From positions 1,338,001 to 1,402,000 of the forward strand of contig NZ_CP109603.1 of assembly GCF_025905425.1 (NCBI RefSeq): a DNA stretch of 64,000 nucleotides. Direction: 5' to 3'. Positions 27,009 to 38,077 of this stretch are shown piece after piece (the stretch's first letter is position 1; every line of letters begins with the position of its first letter). This DNA is from Pseudomonas putida (GTDB taxonomy: Bacteria > Pseudomonadota > Gammaproteobacteria > Pseudomonadales > Pseudomonadaceae). Both the position numbers and the translations under genes were made by a program. Under the pieces are notes generated by a model, which worked only from the letters and a program-made list of their open reading frames with translations, was not told where the DNA came from and searched no databases.

Positions 27009-30000
27009 TCAGGTAACGTGGAACAGTGCCTGGGTCAATTGCCTGTAGAGCAGGTCTTGTGCTTGCTGGCGGGTACTGAGCAGCAGGCGGCCGGCGAGTG
27101 CGTAAACCTCGCTTTCTCCACGGTACCGCCCCGACACCAGGTCGATGCGCTGCAAGGTGCCTTGCACCCGCCACACCAGCTCCGGTACCGCGCGGGTTTC
27201 CTGTTCCAGCGCGGTGATGAACGCTGACGGAACAGCAGGGCCACCGTAGGCCCCAGGCGTTGAGGTGGGCTCACTCAACTCGGTGTAATACTCCGAGGCG
27301 GCCTCCCAGTCCCGTGCAAGTGTCTCGAAAGGCTCGGGCCGTAGCCGGCGAACCCAGGCGCGCCAGAAGCGCTGCTCGCTCGCCCAGCGAGTCATGAAGG
27401 CCGCATCTACCTCCCCCTCGACTGCCAGGGCAAGACGTTGCAAGGTGGTCTCGCTTAATTGCGCAAGGTAACCGAAGGCGATCTGCCCGGGTTGTTCGGG
27501 CAGGCCCAGGTGCTCGCGCAGGGTGATGCGTGCGATGAGGGCTATTTCAATTTCGTCGGGTGGGGTTTGCGGGTCGCTCAGGTGCGCATCGCTCAAATCA
27601 TCTTCTGCCACCAAGGCAGGTGCGGCCTGGCGTTCGGCGTCGTTCTGCGCAGCGCTCAAGGCCTGCCGGCGTGCACGGCGAGCGTTGTACAGTGCGCCTA
27701 TGCGTTCATCCAACCGGCCTTGACGGGCCAGGCCACGGGCGACGGAAACTGCGACAGCCTCGTCCGAGGCGCCTGCCTGGGCGGTGGCCACGCTACGCCA
27801 CACCGACACCTGCGTTTCAACCCGTTGGAACAGCAGGCTGGCCTGATCCACGCAGGCTTCGGCCGCGTCGTTGATGTCGGTGAGCACCTGCTCACGCAGA
27901 TCGGCCAGGCCCCAGCCCGCGTCATCGACGCCTTCGTCGGTCAGCGTGCGCAGTAAATGCGCGATGCGCTCGCGTGTGCGCTGCGGGTTCACCTGGTAAT
28001 CCGGCGTCTGCGCCATGCGTTCGAACAGGCGGTACACAGGCGCCCACTCGGCGGCTTCGGTGTTGGCCTGCCGGTGTGCCTCAAGGTCGGCGGGCAATTC
28101 GATTAGCCAACGCTCATCCTCCAACGCTTCCATGTCCGGGATGGCCGCCAGCCCGGCACCGAACAGGCTGCGCTGGGCGCGCTCATTGAAGGGGTTGTCA
28201 TCGAAGTCGTAATAGGTGCCTTCTTCACCATTGCGTATGGCTTCGGCGAACGCTGTATCGTGAAATTCGGGGGCATTGACCAAGTGGTTACCGCTGAGAT
28301 CGAGTGAGCGCAACACCAGAGGGCGTTGGTTCATCAGGCCTTGAAGGCCCTCGGGCCACTGGGCGATATCGGCGCGGTCGAGGTCAAGGGTTTGAAGGTG
28401 CTGCCAGCCGCTCACGTCAGGTGCCAGCTGCAGCGGGTTCTCCCCCAGGCGCAGGGACTGCAACCGATTGAGGCCGGCCAGGGCGGTGCGGCTTTCTACG
28501 GTAAGGGTGATCTGGCATCCGCCCAGGCTCAGATCGGTCAGCGCGGGCCAGCCTTGTAACGCTTCGAAGTGTGCGGCCTGCAGTGCCAGGTTGTTCAAGT
28601 CGGCCTGCAGTGCATACAGGTGCTGCAACTGGCCGAGACGCTGCAGGGCGGCGACGGGCAGATTCTCCAGGGCCCCAGACAAGTTGAGCCGGCGCAGGCG
28701 GGGAAGGCGTGCCAGTACCTCCAGGTTGCGTGCCTCCTCCATGGGCAGGAAGTTGTCGGCAAGATCCAGGTGCTCCAGCTCGCTCATCGCGGCCAGCGAA
28801 TCAGGCAGCCAGCGTAGCTGGTTGTTCGATAGGTCCAGATTGCGTACCCCAGGGAAGGCCTGCAGGAAGCTGTCCAGGTTGGACGCTTCGCCACTGCGTG
28901 AGTCCACCACCGTCAGCCAGCTGACGTGTTGCAGGCGTGTGGGCAGCGTTGGCAAGGCACCCAGGTGCTGTGCTTCCAGGGTCAAGTCCACCAGATCATC
29001 CTGCAAGCTCTCCCTGCGCCAGGCTTGGCGTATGCGCCGTGCGGCGTCCGTACGCGCCGCACGGCGCTGTTCGATCGCGCCCACAGCCAGGCCGTCCGGG
29101 TCGTTGACCCAGGCGTCCAGCGTCGTGTTCAAGCGTTGGTATTCTTCGCGCAAGCGTTCAAGCAGCCGGGTAAACGCGCCTGGGCTTTCCCCCGCCTCCA
29201 GGCGCAAGCGCTGGCGCAACCCTTCACGGTCACCCGGTTGTCGGCTGGGGAACAGCGTGTCGAACAGCTCGTTGTCATTCTGCCAGCCCCGGCCTCGGCC
29301 ACTGAGCGGGTAGCCGATACGGCCGCTCTGCGTAACACGCGTTGGCAGCCGATAGAGTGCGCGCACAGGGGCCATGCCCAGTTGGCTGGCAGTGTGCGTG
29401 CGGTTGCCGGCGGCGTGTTCGAACAGTGCATCACGCAGGGGCAGAGGGTCATGAATCTGCAGGCCCAGTGCGTTGCGTTCGCTGTCAGGCAGGGCGTTGA
29501 GAATGGCCTGGTAGAGTGTCGTGTGGCCGGCCAGCGGTTGGCCCTGTTCGTCGTGGGGTTGGTAGCCTCGGTTATCGCGCACCACGGTCTTGCTGGGGTG
29601 CCCCTGCGCACCGGTCCCTTTGAGCCGTGGGCCAGTCAGGCTGCCCTCACGCAGTTCGATGTGCGCCTCACCTGTCCAGCCGGGTAACCGATCCAGCAAC
29701 CCCAGGGCCAGTGCGTCGCGATCCTGTACAGGGCCGCTGTCCTGATAAAAGCGCAACAGTGCGCGGTTGATGCGGGCCTCGCGCAGGTAGATGCGGGCTG
29801 TTTCGTTGATCGACAGTGGCAAGCGGCCGTTGCCTTGGCCAAGGGCCAGGCCTTGGGTGCTGGCATGGGCGATAATCTCGGCATTGGCTCTGCGGCTGAG
29901 GGCCGGGAAGTCTCGTTCAAGCAATCGCGTGGCCGCGTCGGTCGAGGCCGTCGCGGTTTTATCGGTGGCGCCCAGCGCCTGCAGGCAGTCGAGCAGCAGG

Positions 30001-31826
30001 GCAGGGGCGGCTTCCTGATCGACCACTACTCGGCGCACGGCCGCTTCGCTCCAGCCACTGCAGCGCAGCGCTGTGAGCAGGGTCTGATCAGCGACCGCCG
30101 GGCTGCTGTTGGCGAGGCGCCGTACCAGTTTGGCCGCGTCCCATGCCAAGGGTTGTTCGTGCTCAAGCAGCCACGGCGTCTGGCCATTGCCAAACAGGCG
30201 AGGTGAATACTCATGGCCTTTGGCTGGCGCCAGTTGCCAGCGGCTTTGCGAAGTTTTTTCCAGGGGCATGGCCTTGCCCTCCAGGTTGATCCAGGCTTGG
30301 CCCGGCCGGGCGTGCAAGCCTGCTGGCGCAGCCGGCCAGAGGGCTTCACGGGTGAAGGGGCGCAGGTCGCCATGCCACAGGCGCTGGCCCGCGCTACCGG
30401 GGATGCGTGTCCAGCTTTCCAGGGGGCCGGCCAGGGCGAACGCGCCGTGCAGGGCGCCCAGTGCGGCGAACTGCAGCACGCTGTCGAACACACCGAACAG
30501 ATGGTCGATGGCAGCGTCGGTTTCGCCTTCGTTCAGCGCATGGATGCCTTCCAGGAACTCGCCCACGATCTGTGCACCGCCGACCACCAGCATCAGCTCG
30601 CCCAGGGCCGGCACCAAGAAACTGGCCACATTCAGCACCGTCAGGCCGACACTCAGCCAACCGAGCACGCGTGCGCGTTGCGCGGCGGCGTCCAGCTGTG
30701 CGGTGGGCACGGCAAGGGTCACGGCATCGGCCAGGGTGGTTTGCACCTGCATGCTGGCCCTGGCGTTGAAGCAGTCGCCGGTCCACGCGGTAAAATCCAG
30801 CGGCACGCGGGCGTTCTTGTCGAGTGTTTCCTGCCACAGGTCATGAGGGGAGGGGAACAGCCGCTTGATCCAGCTGAATGACTCGCCCTTTTCCAGCGTC
30901 GGCGCAGTGGGGTACAGCAACGCGTAGGGATAGCGTGGATACAGTGTTTGCCGAAGCTTTGCGGCAAAGTCGGGCTGTTGCGCATGGCTGACAAAACGTT
31001 TGAAGAACAGCCGGAAGTGTTCATCCCACAACCGGCGTGTGAGCGCTGTGCCCACAGCCTGCAAGGACGAATATTGGCGTATGGCGCCTTGCGGGTCCCC
31101 AGGCAGGTAAAGCAGGCAAGGTTCGGTGTGCGCGCGCGGTTCCAGTCGCACCAGCAGAGCGCCACTCAGCGGGAAGCCGAGGACGCTCAGGTAGCCACAT
31201 TGAAGCCTTCGGGCGCCACTGAGCGTCGGCACCTCCAGCGCACCGGCAAGCGCGGCCGCGCCCAGGTTTTCGCCGCGGCTGTCGATGTGCCCTTGCAGTT
31301 GGGCTGAGGCCAGTTCGGCAGAGAAGGCGGCGCTGTCCTGCTCGCGCAGCAACAGGCGAAAAGCAGCGGTGTCGATGTGTTCGTGCAGGTGGTCCAGGTA
31401 GCGCTGGCCAAGGTCGAGCCGGCGCACGCCTTTGACGAATCGCTCAGGGTCGAGGGGCTCGGGTTCGAGCGCATCCTGGTTGGCGTAGAGGTGTACCGGC
31501 GTATCCGCTTGCAGGTTTTGCATGGCCGCTTCGAGCCAGGTCATCCGATGCGGTTGTTCAGAGGTGCGGTCCACCAGCAGCGTCGTGTCCAGTGGCGGCA
31601 TCGCAACGCCGGGGTACCAGTGCGCGAGCGCGTCGTTCAAGAGCGGCCGGCAGAACGTCTCTACCGATTGCAGGGGGGCAAGCGCCTTCTGCAGTGCGCG
31701 GGTGGCCCGACGGCTCTGGCGCATCTGGGCTCTCAGGGCCTGGCGCTGGTGCTGGGTGGTCTGGCGAAGCCAGTCGGGCATGCGTTGCTGAATCAGGGCT
31801 ACGTGATGGGGTTGCAAATGCGTCAT
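27009..31826 (-). CDS. Giant LRR protein with NEL-type E3 ubiquitin ligase domain
   Basis: A 1605-residue protein. The N-terminal 900 residues match the DUF6543/dermonecrotic-toxin-like region of large Pseudomonas proteins, with a hydrophobic stretch about 410-480. Leucine-rich repeats occupy about 990-1190 (LRNLDLSNNQL-like units: VRNLDLSNNQLRWLP, LEHLDLADNFLP). The C-terminal NEL domain (about 1230-1530) has the CxD motif in EACVDQASLLFQR, with C1325 the predicted catalytic Cys. NEL proteins of Shigella and Salmonella are type III effectors that ubiquitinate host proteins. No signal peptide is visible and no secretion genes are nearby. A role against eukaryotic hosts or grazers is inference. 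Confidence 0.85.
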   Translation of the reverse strand: MTHLQPHHVALIQQRMPDWLRQTTQHQRQALRAQMRQSRRATRALQKALAPLQSVETFCRPLLNDALAHWYPGVAMPPLDTTLLVDRTSEQPHRMTWLEAAMQNLQADTPVHLYANQDALEPEPLDPERFVKGVRRLDLGQRYLDHLHEHIDTAAFRLLLREQDSAAFSAELASAQLQGHIDSRGENLGAAALAGALEVPTLSGARRLQCGYLSVLGFPLSGALLVRLEPRAHTEPCLLYLPGDPQGAIRQYSSLQAVGTALTRRLWDEHFRLFFKRFVSHAQQPDFAAKLRQTLYPRYPYALLYPTAPTLEKGESFSWIKRLFPSPHDLWQETLDKNARVPLDFTAWTGDCFNARASMQVQTTLADAVTLAVPTAQLDAAAQRARVLGWLSVGLTVLNVASFLVPALGELMLVVGGAQIVGEFLEGIHALNEGETDAAIDHLFGVFDSVLQFAALGALHGAFALAGPLESWTRIPGSAGQRLWHGDLRPFTREALWPAAPAGLHARPGQAWINLEGKAMPLEKTSQSRWQLAPAKGHEYSPRLFGNGQTPWLLEHEQPLAWDAAKLVRRLANSSPAVADQTLLTALRCSGWSEAAVRRVVVDQEAAPALLLDCLQALGATDKTATASTDAATRLLERDFPALSRRANAEIIAHASTQGLALGQGNGRLPLSINETARIYLREARINRALLRFYQDSGPVQDRDALALGLLDRLPGWTGEAHIELREGSLTGPRLKGTGAQGHPSKTVVRDNRGYQPHDEQGQPLAGHTTLYQAILNALPDSERNALGLQIHDPLPLRDALFEHAAGNRTHTASQLGMAPVRALYRLPTRVTQSGRIGYPLSGRGRGWQNDNELFDTLFPSRQPGDREGLRQRLRLEAGESPGAFTRLLERLREEYQRLNTTLDAWVNDPDGLAVGAIEQRRAARTDAARRIRQAWRRESLQDDLVDLTLEAQHLGALPTLPTRLQHVSWLTVVDSRSGEASNLDSFLQAFPGVRNLDLSNNQLRWLPDSLAAMSELEHLDLADNFLPMEEARNLEVLARLPRLRRLNLSGALENLPVAALQRLGQLQHLYALQADLNNLALQAAHFEALQGWPALTDLSLGGCQITLTVESRTALAGLNRLQSLRLGENPLQLAPDVSGWQHLQTLDLDRADIAQWPEGLQGLMNQRPLVLRSLDLSGNHLVNAPEFHDTAFAEAIRNGEEGTYYDFDDNPFNERAQRSLFGAGLAAIPDMEALEDERWLIELPADLEAHRQANTEAAEWAPVYRLFERMAQTPDYQVNPQRTRERIAHLLRTLTDEGVDDAGWGLADLREQVLTDINDAAEACVDQASLLFQRVETQVSVWRSVATAQAGASDEAVAVSVARGLARQGRLDERIGALYNARRARRQALSAAQNDAERQAAPALVAEDDLSDAHLSDPQTPPDEIEIALIARITLREHLGLPEQPGQIAFGYLAQLSETTLQRLALAVEGEVDAAFMTRWASEQRFWRAWVRRLRPEPFETLARDWEAASEYYTELSEPTSTPGAYGGPAVPSAFITALEQETRAVPELVWRVQGTLQRIDLVSGRYRGESEVYALAGRLLLSTRQQAQDLLYRQLTQALFHVT

Positions 31827-31901
31827 GGGCTGCTCCTGATGGGGTGGAGCAGTGAGGGTAATGACGAGCGGTGGCCCTGTTTGAGTACGCTGATAGCACC
31901 T

Positions 31902-33698
31902 TTAGTGGCCACCCTGCGGGTGCGAGGGTTCCAGCCCCTGCTCGCGCAGGCGTTTGTACAAGGTGGTACGGCTGATACCCAGCAAACGTGCCATCGAAGA
32001 AATGTTGCCGCCGCAGGTGTGCAGCAAGTTGGCCAAATCTGTGGGGGGCGGTTGCACCGGGGTTGGTAGCGGTGTCGGGGCTGCGCCGGCTTGAGCAAGG
32101 AAACACGCTGAAAAGTGCTCGATGCCGATTGGCTGGGTGCCGGCCAGGGCCAGGGCCACCTGCAGTACGCTGTTGAGTTGGCGCAGGTTGCCCGGCCATG
32201 GGTGATGCCACAGCAGTTCGAGTGTGTCTGGGGGTAGTTGCCGGGGTTGCCCAGGGGCACGATGCCGGGCGTGTGTCTGCTCGATCAACTCGCGCCGATC
32301 ACTGCGTTCACGCAATGCTGGCAAGGCCAGGGTCAACCCGGCCACACGGTAGTAGAGGTCTTCGCGAAATTGACCGGTGCGCACCGCTTCGGCCAGGTCG
32401 CGATTGCTCGCCGACACCACGCGGATGTCCACTGGCACCGGCTCGCCGCTGCCCAGCGGCTGGATGCTGCGCGACTGCAGCACGCGCAGTAGCCGGGCTT
32501 GGGTCGCCAGCGGCATGTCGCCGATTTCGTCAAGAAACAGGATGCCGTGATCGGCCTTGCGGATCAGCCCCGGGTTGCCCTTGTGATGAGCCCCGGTGAA
32601 GGCCCCTTTGTCATAGCCGAACAACTCCGACTCGACCAACTCGGCGGGGATCGCCGCGCAGTTGACCGCGATCAGCGGTTGCCCGGCGCGGCTGCTGGCG
32701 CGGTGCAGGGCCTCGACGAAGACTTCCTTGCCAACCCCGGTTTCACCTTGGACCAATACCGGGATGTCTTTCTCCAGTAACAGGCTGGCTTGGGCCAAGG
32801 CTTTGCCCAGGCGTGGGTCGCCGTGAAAGGGCGCCGGGTGGGTGGGGCCGTGGCGGGGCGGTTGCCACTGGCAGTGGAAGCGGTGACGCCCGGCCGCCTG
32901 CAGGGCAAACGGCTGTTGCTGGGGCTGGGCAAGCAACTGCTGCAACGGGATCTGGAACAGGTGCTCAAGGTTTTGCCCAAGCAGGTTGTCACCGAGCAGG
33001 CTGTCGGCGCGGTGATTGGCCGCGACCACCTGGCCGCGCTCATCGAATACCAACAAGCCTGCCCAGGGGCTGTCGAGGTTGTCGCAGGCGCTGTTGAACA
33101 GCAGTTGGGCGTGGTGGTCGGCATGCTCCGCCACTATCAACCGGTTCTCCAGGCTCTGGCCCATCATCCGAACCAGGCCGAGCGTTTGGCTGGCGGGCAG
33201 GTACCCGTCGCTGGCCACATCGAGCGCGCCGACCAGTTGCCGTTCGGCATCGAACACCGGCGCTGCGGCGCTGCACAGGTAGCGGTTCTGGCGCAGGAAG
33301 TGTTCATCCGGGCCAACATGAATCGCCTCGGCGCAGACCAGGGCCGTGCCGAGAGCGTTGGTGCCCACGCCGCGTTCGTGCCAGTGGGCGCCGGCGCTAA
33401 AGCCATGGCGCTGGCGCGGGTCGACGAAGCGCCGCGACCCCCAGGTGTCGAGCAGGCAGCCACTGGCGTCAGCCAGCATCACCAGGTAGCTGGCGTTGCC
33501 CAGCAGGTGTGCGTATTGCGGCAGGACCTCATCGCGGGTCAGGCGCAGCAAGGCCTGGCGGCGTTCCAGTAGCGCGTGCAGTTCGGTTGGGGTCAGGCAA
33601 TCGAAGTCGGGTGCGCTTTGCGGTTGCAGGCCATGATCGCGACAACGCGCCCAGGATGCCTGGATCAGTTGGGCATGCGGCGAAGTGGATGCGGCCAT
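31902..33698 (-). CDS. AcoR-like sigma54-dependent activator
   Basis: A 598-residue activator of the acetoin/glycerol-metabolism type. An N-terminal GAF-like sensor (about 60-200) and a PAS-like stretch are followed by the AAA+ domain (about 320-540) with GETGVGKE (Walker A), the sigma54-contacting GAFTGA loop and LFLDEIGDM (Walker B). A Fis-type HTH (NISSMARLLGISRTTLYKRL) ends the protein. The start at 33698 (MAASTSPHAQ) is chosen because the frame upstream to 34067 overlaps the divergent gene. It faces the ABC operon, whose promoter has a sigma54 signature, so it is the probable activator. Confidence 0.9.
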   Translation of the reverse strand: MAASTSPHAQLIQASWARCRDHGLQPQSAPDFDCLTPTELHALLERRQALLRLTRDEVLPQYAHLLGNASYLVMLADASGCLLDTWGSRRFVDPRQRHGFSAGAHWHERGVGTNALGTALVCAEAIHVGPDEHFLRQNRYLCSAAAPVFDAERQLVGALDVASDGYLPASQTLGLVRMMGQSLENRLIVAEHADHHAQLLFNSACDNLDSPWAGLLVFDERGQVVAANHRADSLLGDNLLGQNLEHLFQIPLQQLLAQPQQQPFALQAAGRHRFHCQWQPPRHGPTHPAPFHGDPRLGKALAQASLLLEKDIPVLVQGETGVGKEVFVEALHRASSRAGQPLIAVNCAAIPAELVESELFGYDKGAFTGAHHKGNPGLIRKADHGILFLDEIGDMPLATQARLLRVLQSRSIQPLGSGEPVPVDIRVVSASNRDLAEAVRTGQFREDLYYRVAGLTLALPALRERSDRRELIEQTHARHRAPGQPRQLPPDTLELLWHHPWPGNLRQLNSVLQVALALAGTQPIGIEHFSACFLAQAGAAPTPLPTPVQPPPTDLANLLHTCGGNISSMARLLGISRTTLYKRLREQGLEPSHPQGGH

Positions 33699-33736
33699 GG
33701 GCCTGTCCTGTGTGATTGTTGTTATCAGCCGACCGC

Positions 33737-33794
33737 TGTTCAGTGTTGTCCACGGTTGTTCATTGTCAAACCCGCGAGTGTTCAGTTGTGAACG
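33737..33794. promoter_or_regulatory. TGTTCA repeats, candidate upstream activator sites
   Basis: TGTTCA occurs at 33737, 33757 and 33779. The last copy is followed by TGAACG at 33789, forming the palindrome TGTTCA-N4-TGAACG. The cluster ends 54 bases before the -24 element of the sigma54 promoter, where enhancer sites of such activators normally lie. Confidence 0.55.
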
Positions 33795-33848
33795 GTCAAT
33801 GGCTAACCGTGGGCGGTGAGGGCGCGCGCCAGAGCGATCAGGCCGGTG

Positions 33849-33864
33849 TGGCACGAAACTGGCT
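33849..33864 (+). promoter_or_regulatory. Sigma54 (-24/-12) promoter of the ABC operon
   Basis: TGGCACGAAACTGGCT matches the consensus TGGCACG-N4-TTGCW except for one base. The invariant GG and GC are spaced by exactly 10 bases. It lies 36 bases upstream of the ATG at 33900 and faces the ABC operon. Confidence 0.75.
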
Positions 33865-33899
33865 GTGCCCAGAGGACAACCATCACAAAAGGCCACGCC

Positions 33900-34993
<1,094 letters not shown>

Positions 34994-34994
<1 letters not shown>

Positions 34995-36091
34995 TGGCCG
35001 AGATCCGCCTGCGCCAGCTGGCGCACAGTTACAGCCGTCAGCCGACCTCGGAGGCGGATTACGCACTGCATGCGCTGGAGCACGTCTGGGAGCAAGGAGG
35101 CGCTTATGCGTTGCTCGGGCCTTCGGGGTGCGGCAAGTCGACGTTGCTCAACATCATCTCGGGGCTGCTCACGCCTTCGCACGGCGAGGTGCTGTTCGAC
35201 GGCAAGCCGGTCAACGCGCTGTCGCCGCAGGCGCGCAACATCGCCCAGGTGTTTCAGTTTCCGGTGGTGTACGACACCATGACGGTGTTCGACAACCTGG
35301 CCTTCCCCCTGCGCAACCAGGGGATGGACGAGGGCAGGGTGCGGGCACGGGTGGAAGAGATCGCCGAGGTGCTCGACCTGTCCGCTGTGCTGAAAAAGAA
35401 GGCGCGCAACCTCAGTGCCGACGAGAAGCAGAAAGTTTCGATGGGCCGTGGCCTGGTGCGCGATGACGTTTCGGCGATCCTCTTCGATGAGCCGTTGACA
35501 GTGATCGACCCGCACCTGAAGTGGAAGCTGCGGCGCAAGCTCAAGCAGATCCATGAGCAGTTCAACATCACCATGATCTACGTCACCCACGACCAGTTGG
35601 AGGCCTCGACCTTCGCCGACAAGATCGCGGTGATGCACGGTGGGCGCATCGTCCAGTTCGGCACCCCGCGCGAGCTGTTCGAGCGCCCACGGCACACGTT
35701 TGTCGGCTACTTCATTGGCAGCCCCGGCATGAACTTCATCGATGTGCGCGCCGAAGCCGACGGCGTGAGTTTTGGCGGCTTGCACCTGGCCTTGCCCGAG
35801 GGCCTGCGCGAACGCTTGGCGGCAACCGCGGTGGGGCGCCTGCAAGTGGGCATCCGGCCAGAGTTCGTGCAGCTCTGGGACAGCCCGCTCGACCACGCCT
35901 TTGCGGCGCAGGTGCTGGATGTCGAAGACCTGGGCACCTACCGCATCGTCACCTTCGAGCTTGGCGGCGCCACGCTCAAGGCGCGCCTGGGCGAGGATCG
36001 GCCGCTGCCGGTGGGCCAGGCCTGGGTGAATCTACCGACCCAGTGGCTGATGCTTTACGTCGACGATGTGCTGCTGGAGGCCGGGCCATGA
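34994..36091 (+). CDS. ABC transporter ATPase (GlpT-like) with altered signature
   Basis: A 365-residue partner ATPase. Walker A is normal (GPSGCGKST) and Walker B is AILFDEPLTVID with the switch His in YVTHDQ. The ABC signature, however, reads LSADEKQK instead of LSGGQ. Together with the intact LSGGQ but unusual P-loop of the preceding ATPase this suggests an asymmetric heterodimer with one weaker ATP site. Its ATG overlaps the preceding stop, and its own stop overlaps the next start (ATGA at 36088-36091). Confidence 0.85.
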
Positions 36092-36951
36092 ACAAGGTGC
36101 CCAACAACAAGGCCTGGTGGCTGGTACTGCCGGTGTTCGTGCTGGTGGCGTTCAGTGCGGTGGTGCCGATGATGACTGTGGTCAACTATTCGGTGCAGGA
36201 CATCTTCGACCAGTCCAATCGCTATTTCGTCGGCGCCGACTGGTATCGCCAGGTGCTACGCGACCCGGCCTTGCACGATGCCTTGCTGCGCCAGTTCATC
36301 TATTCGGGCTGCGTGCTGTTGATCGAGATCCCGCTGGGCATCGCCATCGCCCTGACCATGCCGACCAAAGGGCGCATGGCCTCGGTCTGCCTGATCGTGA
36401 TGGCCATCCCGCTGCTGATCCCCTGGAATGTGGTCGGCACCATCTGGCAGATCTTCGGCCGCGCCGACATTGGCCTGCTCGGCGCCACGCTGGCCAAGCT
36501 TGGGGTCAACTACAACTATGCCGGCGACCCCTTCGACGCCTGGCTCACCGTGCTGGTGATGGACGTGTGGCACTGGACGTCGTTGGTGGCGCTGCTGTGC
36601 TATTCGGGCCTGCGCGCCATACCCGATGTCTATTACCAGGCCGCTCGCATCGACCGGGCTTCGGCCTGGGCGGTGTTCCGCCATATTCAGCTGCCGAAGT
36701 TGAAGAACGTGCTGCTGATCGCAGTGATGCTGCGTTTCATGGACAGTTTCATGATCTACACCGAGCCGTTCGTGCTGACCGGTGGCGGGCCCGGCAATGC
36801 CACCACGTTCCTTAGCCAGACCCTGACGCGCATGGCGGTAGGGCAGTTCGACCTGGGGCCGGCCGCAGCGTTTTCGCTGGTGTACTTCCTGATCATCCTG
36901 CTGGTGTCGTGGGTGTTCTACACCGCCATGACGCACGCCGACAAGGACTAG
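36088..36951 (+). CDS. ABC transporter permease (GlpP-like)
   Basis: A 287-residue permease with six membrane segments and the EAA-type loop (YYQAARIDRASAWAVFRHIQ, ending LP). It is the first of two inner-membrane channel subunits of the glycerol/polyol-type importer. The start is ATG at 36088, coupled to the upstream stop; reading further upstream to 36043 would run inside the ATPase gene. Confidence 0.87.
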   Translation: MNKVPNNKAWWLVLPVFVLVAFSAVVPMMTVVNYSVQDIFDQSNRYFVGADWYRQVLRDPALHDALLRQFIYSGCVLLIEIPLGIAIALTMPTKGRMASVCLIVMAIPLLIPWNVVGTIWQIFGRADIGLLGATLAKLGVNYNYAGDPFDAWLTVLVMDVWHWTSLVALLCYSGLRAIPDVYYQAARIDRASAWAVFRHIQLPKLKNVLLIAVMLRFMDSFMIYTEPFVLTGGGPGNATTFLSQTLTRMAVGQFDLGPAAAFSLVYFLIILLVSWVFYTAMTHADKD

Positions 36952-36954
36952 GCC

Positions 36955-37755
36955 ATGAGCACGCGCAAGGCATTGCCACTGCTGCTGTATTTCTTCTTCC
37001 TGCTGGTGCCGATCTACTGGCTGCTGAACATGTCGTTCAAGAGCAACAGCGAGATCCTCGGCGGCCTGACCCTGTGGCCGCAGGCATTCACGTTGGACAA
37101 CTACCGGGTGATCTTTACCGATGCCAGCTGGTACAACGGCTATATCAACTCGCTGTACTACGTGTGCCTGAACACGCTCATTTCGCTGACGGTCGCGTTG
37201 CCGGCGGCCTATGCCTTCTCGCGCTATCGCTTCCTCGGCGACCGCCATCTGTTCTTCTGGTTGTTGACCAACCGCATGGCGCCGCCGGCGGTGTTCCTGT
37301 TGCCGTTTTTCCAGCTGTATTCCTCGATTGGCCTGTTTGATACGCACATTGCCGTGGCACTGGCCCATTGCCTGTTCAACGTGCCACTGGCGGTGTGGAT
37401 CCTTGAAGGCTTCATGTCGGGGGTACCGAAGGAAATCGACGAAACAGCCTACATTGATGGTTACAGCTTCCCGCGCTTCTTCGTGAAGATCTTCATTCCG
37501 CTGATTGGCTCCGGTATCGGCGTGACGGCGTTTTTCTGCTTCATGTTTTCGTGGGTCGAACTGCTGCTGGCGCGCACCCTCACCTCGGTTAACGCCAAGC
37601 CTATCGCTGCGGTGATGACCCGAACGGTGTCCGCTTCGGGGATCGACTGGGGCGTGCTGGCTGCTGCCGGGGTGTTGACCATCCTGCCGGGCATGCTGGT
37701 GATCTGGTTTGTCCGCAACCATGTGGCCAAGGGCTTTGCCCTCGGCCGGGTGTGA
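36955..37755 (+). CDS. ABC transporter permease (GlpQ-like)
   Basis: A 266-residue permease of the MalG type. Six hydrophobic segments are present, with the EAA loop ETAYIDGYSFPRFFVKIFIP near residue 160. It starts three bases after the stop of the first permease. Together the two should form the translocation path driven by the two ATPases. Confidence 0.87.
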   Translation: MSTRKALPLLLYFFFLLVPIYWLLNMSFKSNSEILGGLTLWPQAFTLDNYRVIFTDASWYNGYINSLYYVCLNTLISLTVALPAAYAFSRYRFLGDRHLFFWLLTNRMAPPAVFLLPFFQLYSSIGLFDTHIAVALAHCLFNVPLAVWILEGFMSGVPKEIDETAYIDGYSFPRFFVKIFIPLIGSGIGVTAFFCFMFSWVELLLARTLTSVNAKPIAAVMTRTVSASGIDWGVLAAAGVLTILPGMLVIWFVRNHVAKGFALGRV

Positions 37756-37767
37756 GGAGGGTAATGC

Positions 37768-38040
37768 ATGGAATGGATGGCCTGGACCCTGCCCACGGCG
37801 CTGTTCTTCGCGGCCGTCGGCGTGCTGCTGGTGTGCATGACCCTGCTTGAACTGCGCCGCCCCTGCGTGGAGCGGCGCGGCTTCCTGCCGATCGTCACCA
37901 GCCGTGGCGACCGGTTGTTCATCGGCCTGCTGGTCAGCGCCTACCTGCACTTGTTGGTAGTCGGGATCAGCGACTGGCCTTTGTGGGTGGCCTCGCTGCT
38001 GTCGCTGGGCTGGCTCGTGGTGGTGCTGCGCTGGGGCTGA
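37768..38040 (+). CDS. DUF2160 small membrane protein (GlpU-like)
   Basis: A 90-residue protein with two or three hydrophobic segments (about 7-27, 45-62, 66-86). In rhizobial glp operons a small membrane protein of this kind (GlpU, DUF2160) sits in the same place, between the permeases and the binding protein; its role is not known. GGAGGG lies just upstream of the start. Confidence 0.8.
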   Translation: MEWMAWTLPTALFFAAVGVLLVCMTLLELRRPCVERRGFLPIVTSRGDRLFIGLLVSAYLHLLVVGISDWPLWVASLLSLGWLVVVLRWG

Positions 38041-38077
38041 GCGACGGCCCCGGGAATAACTCAATCGGGAGATCACA

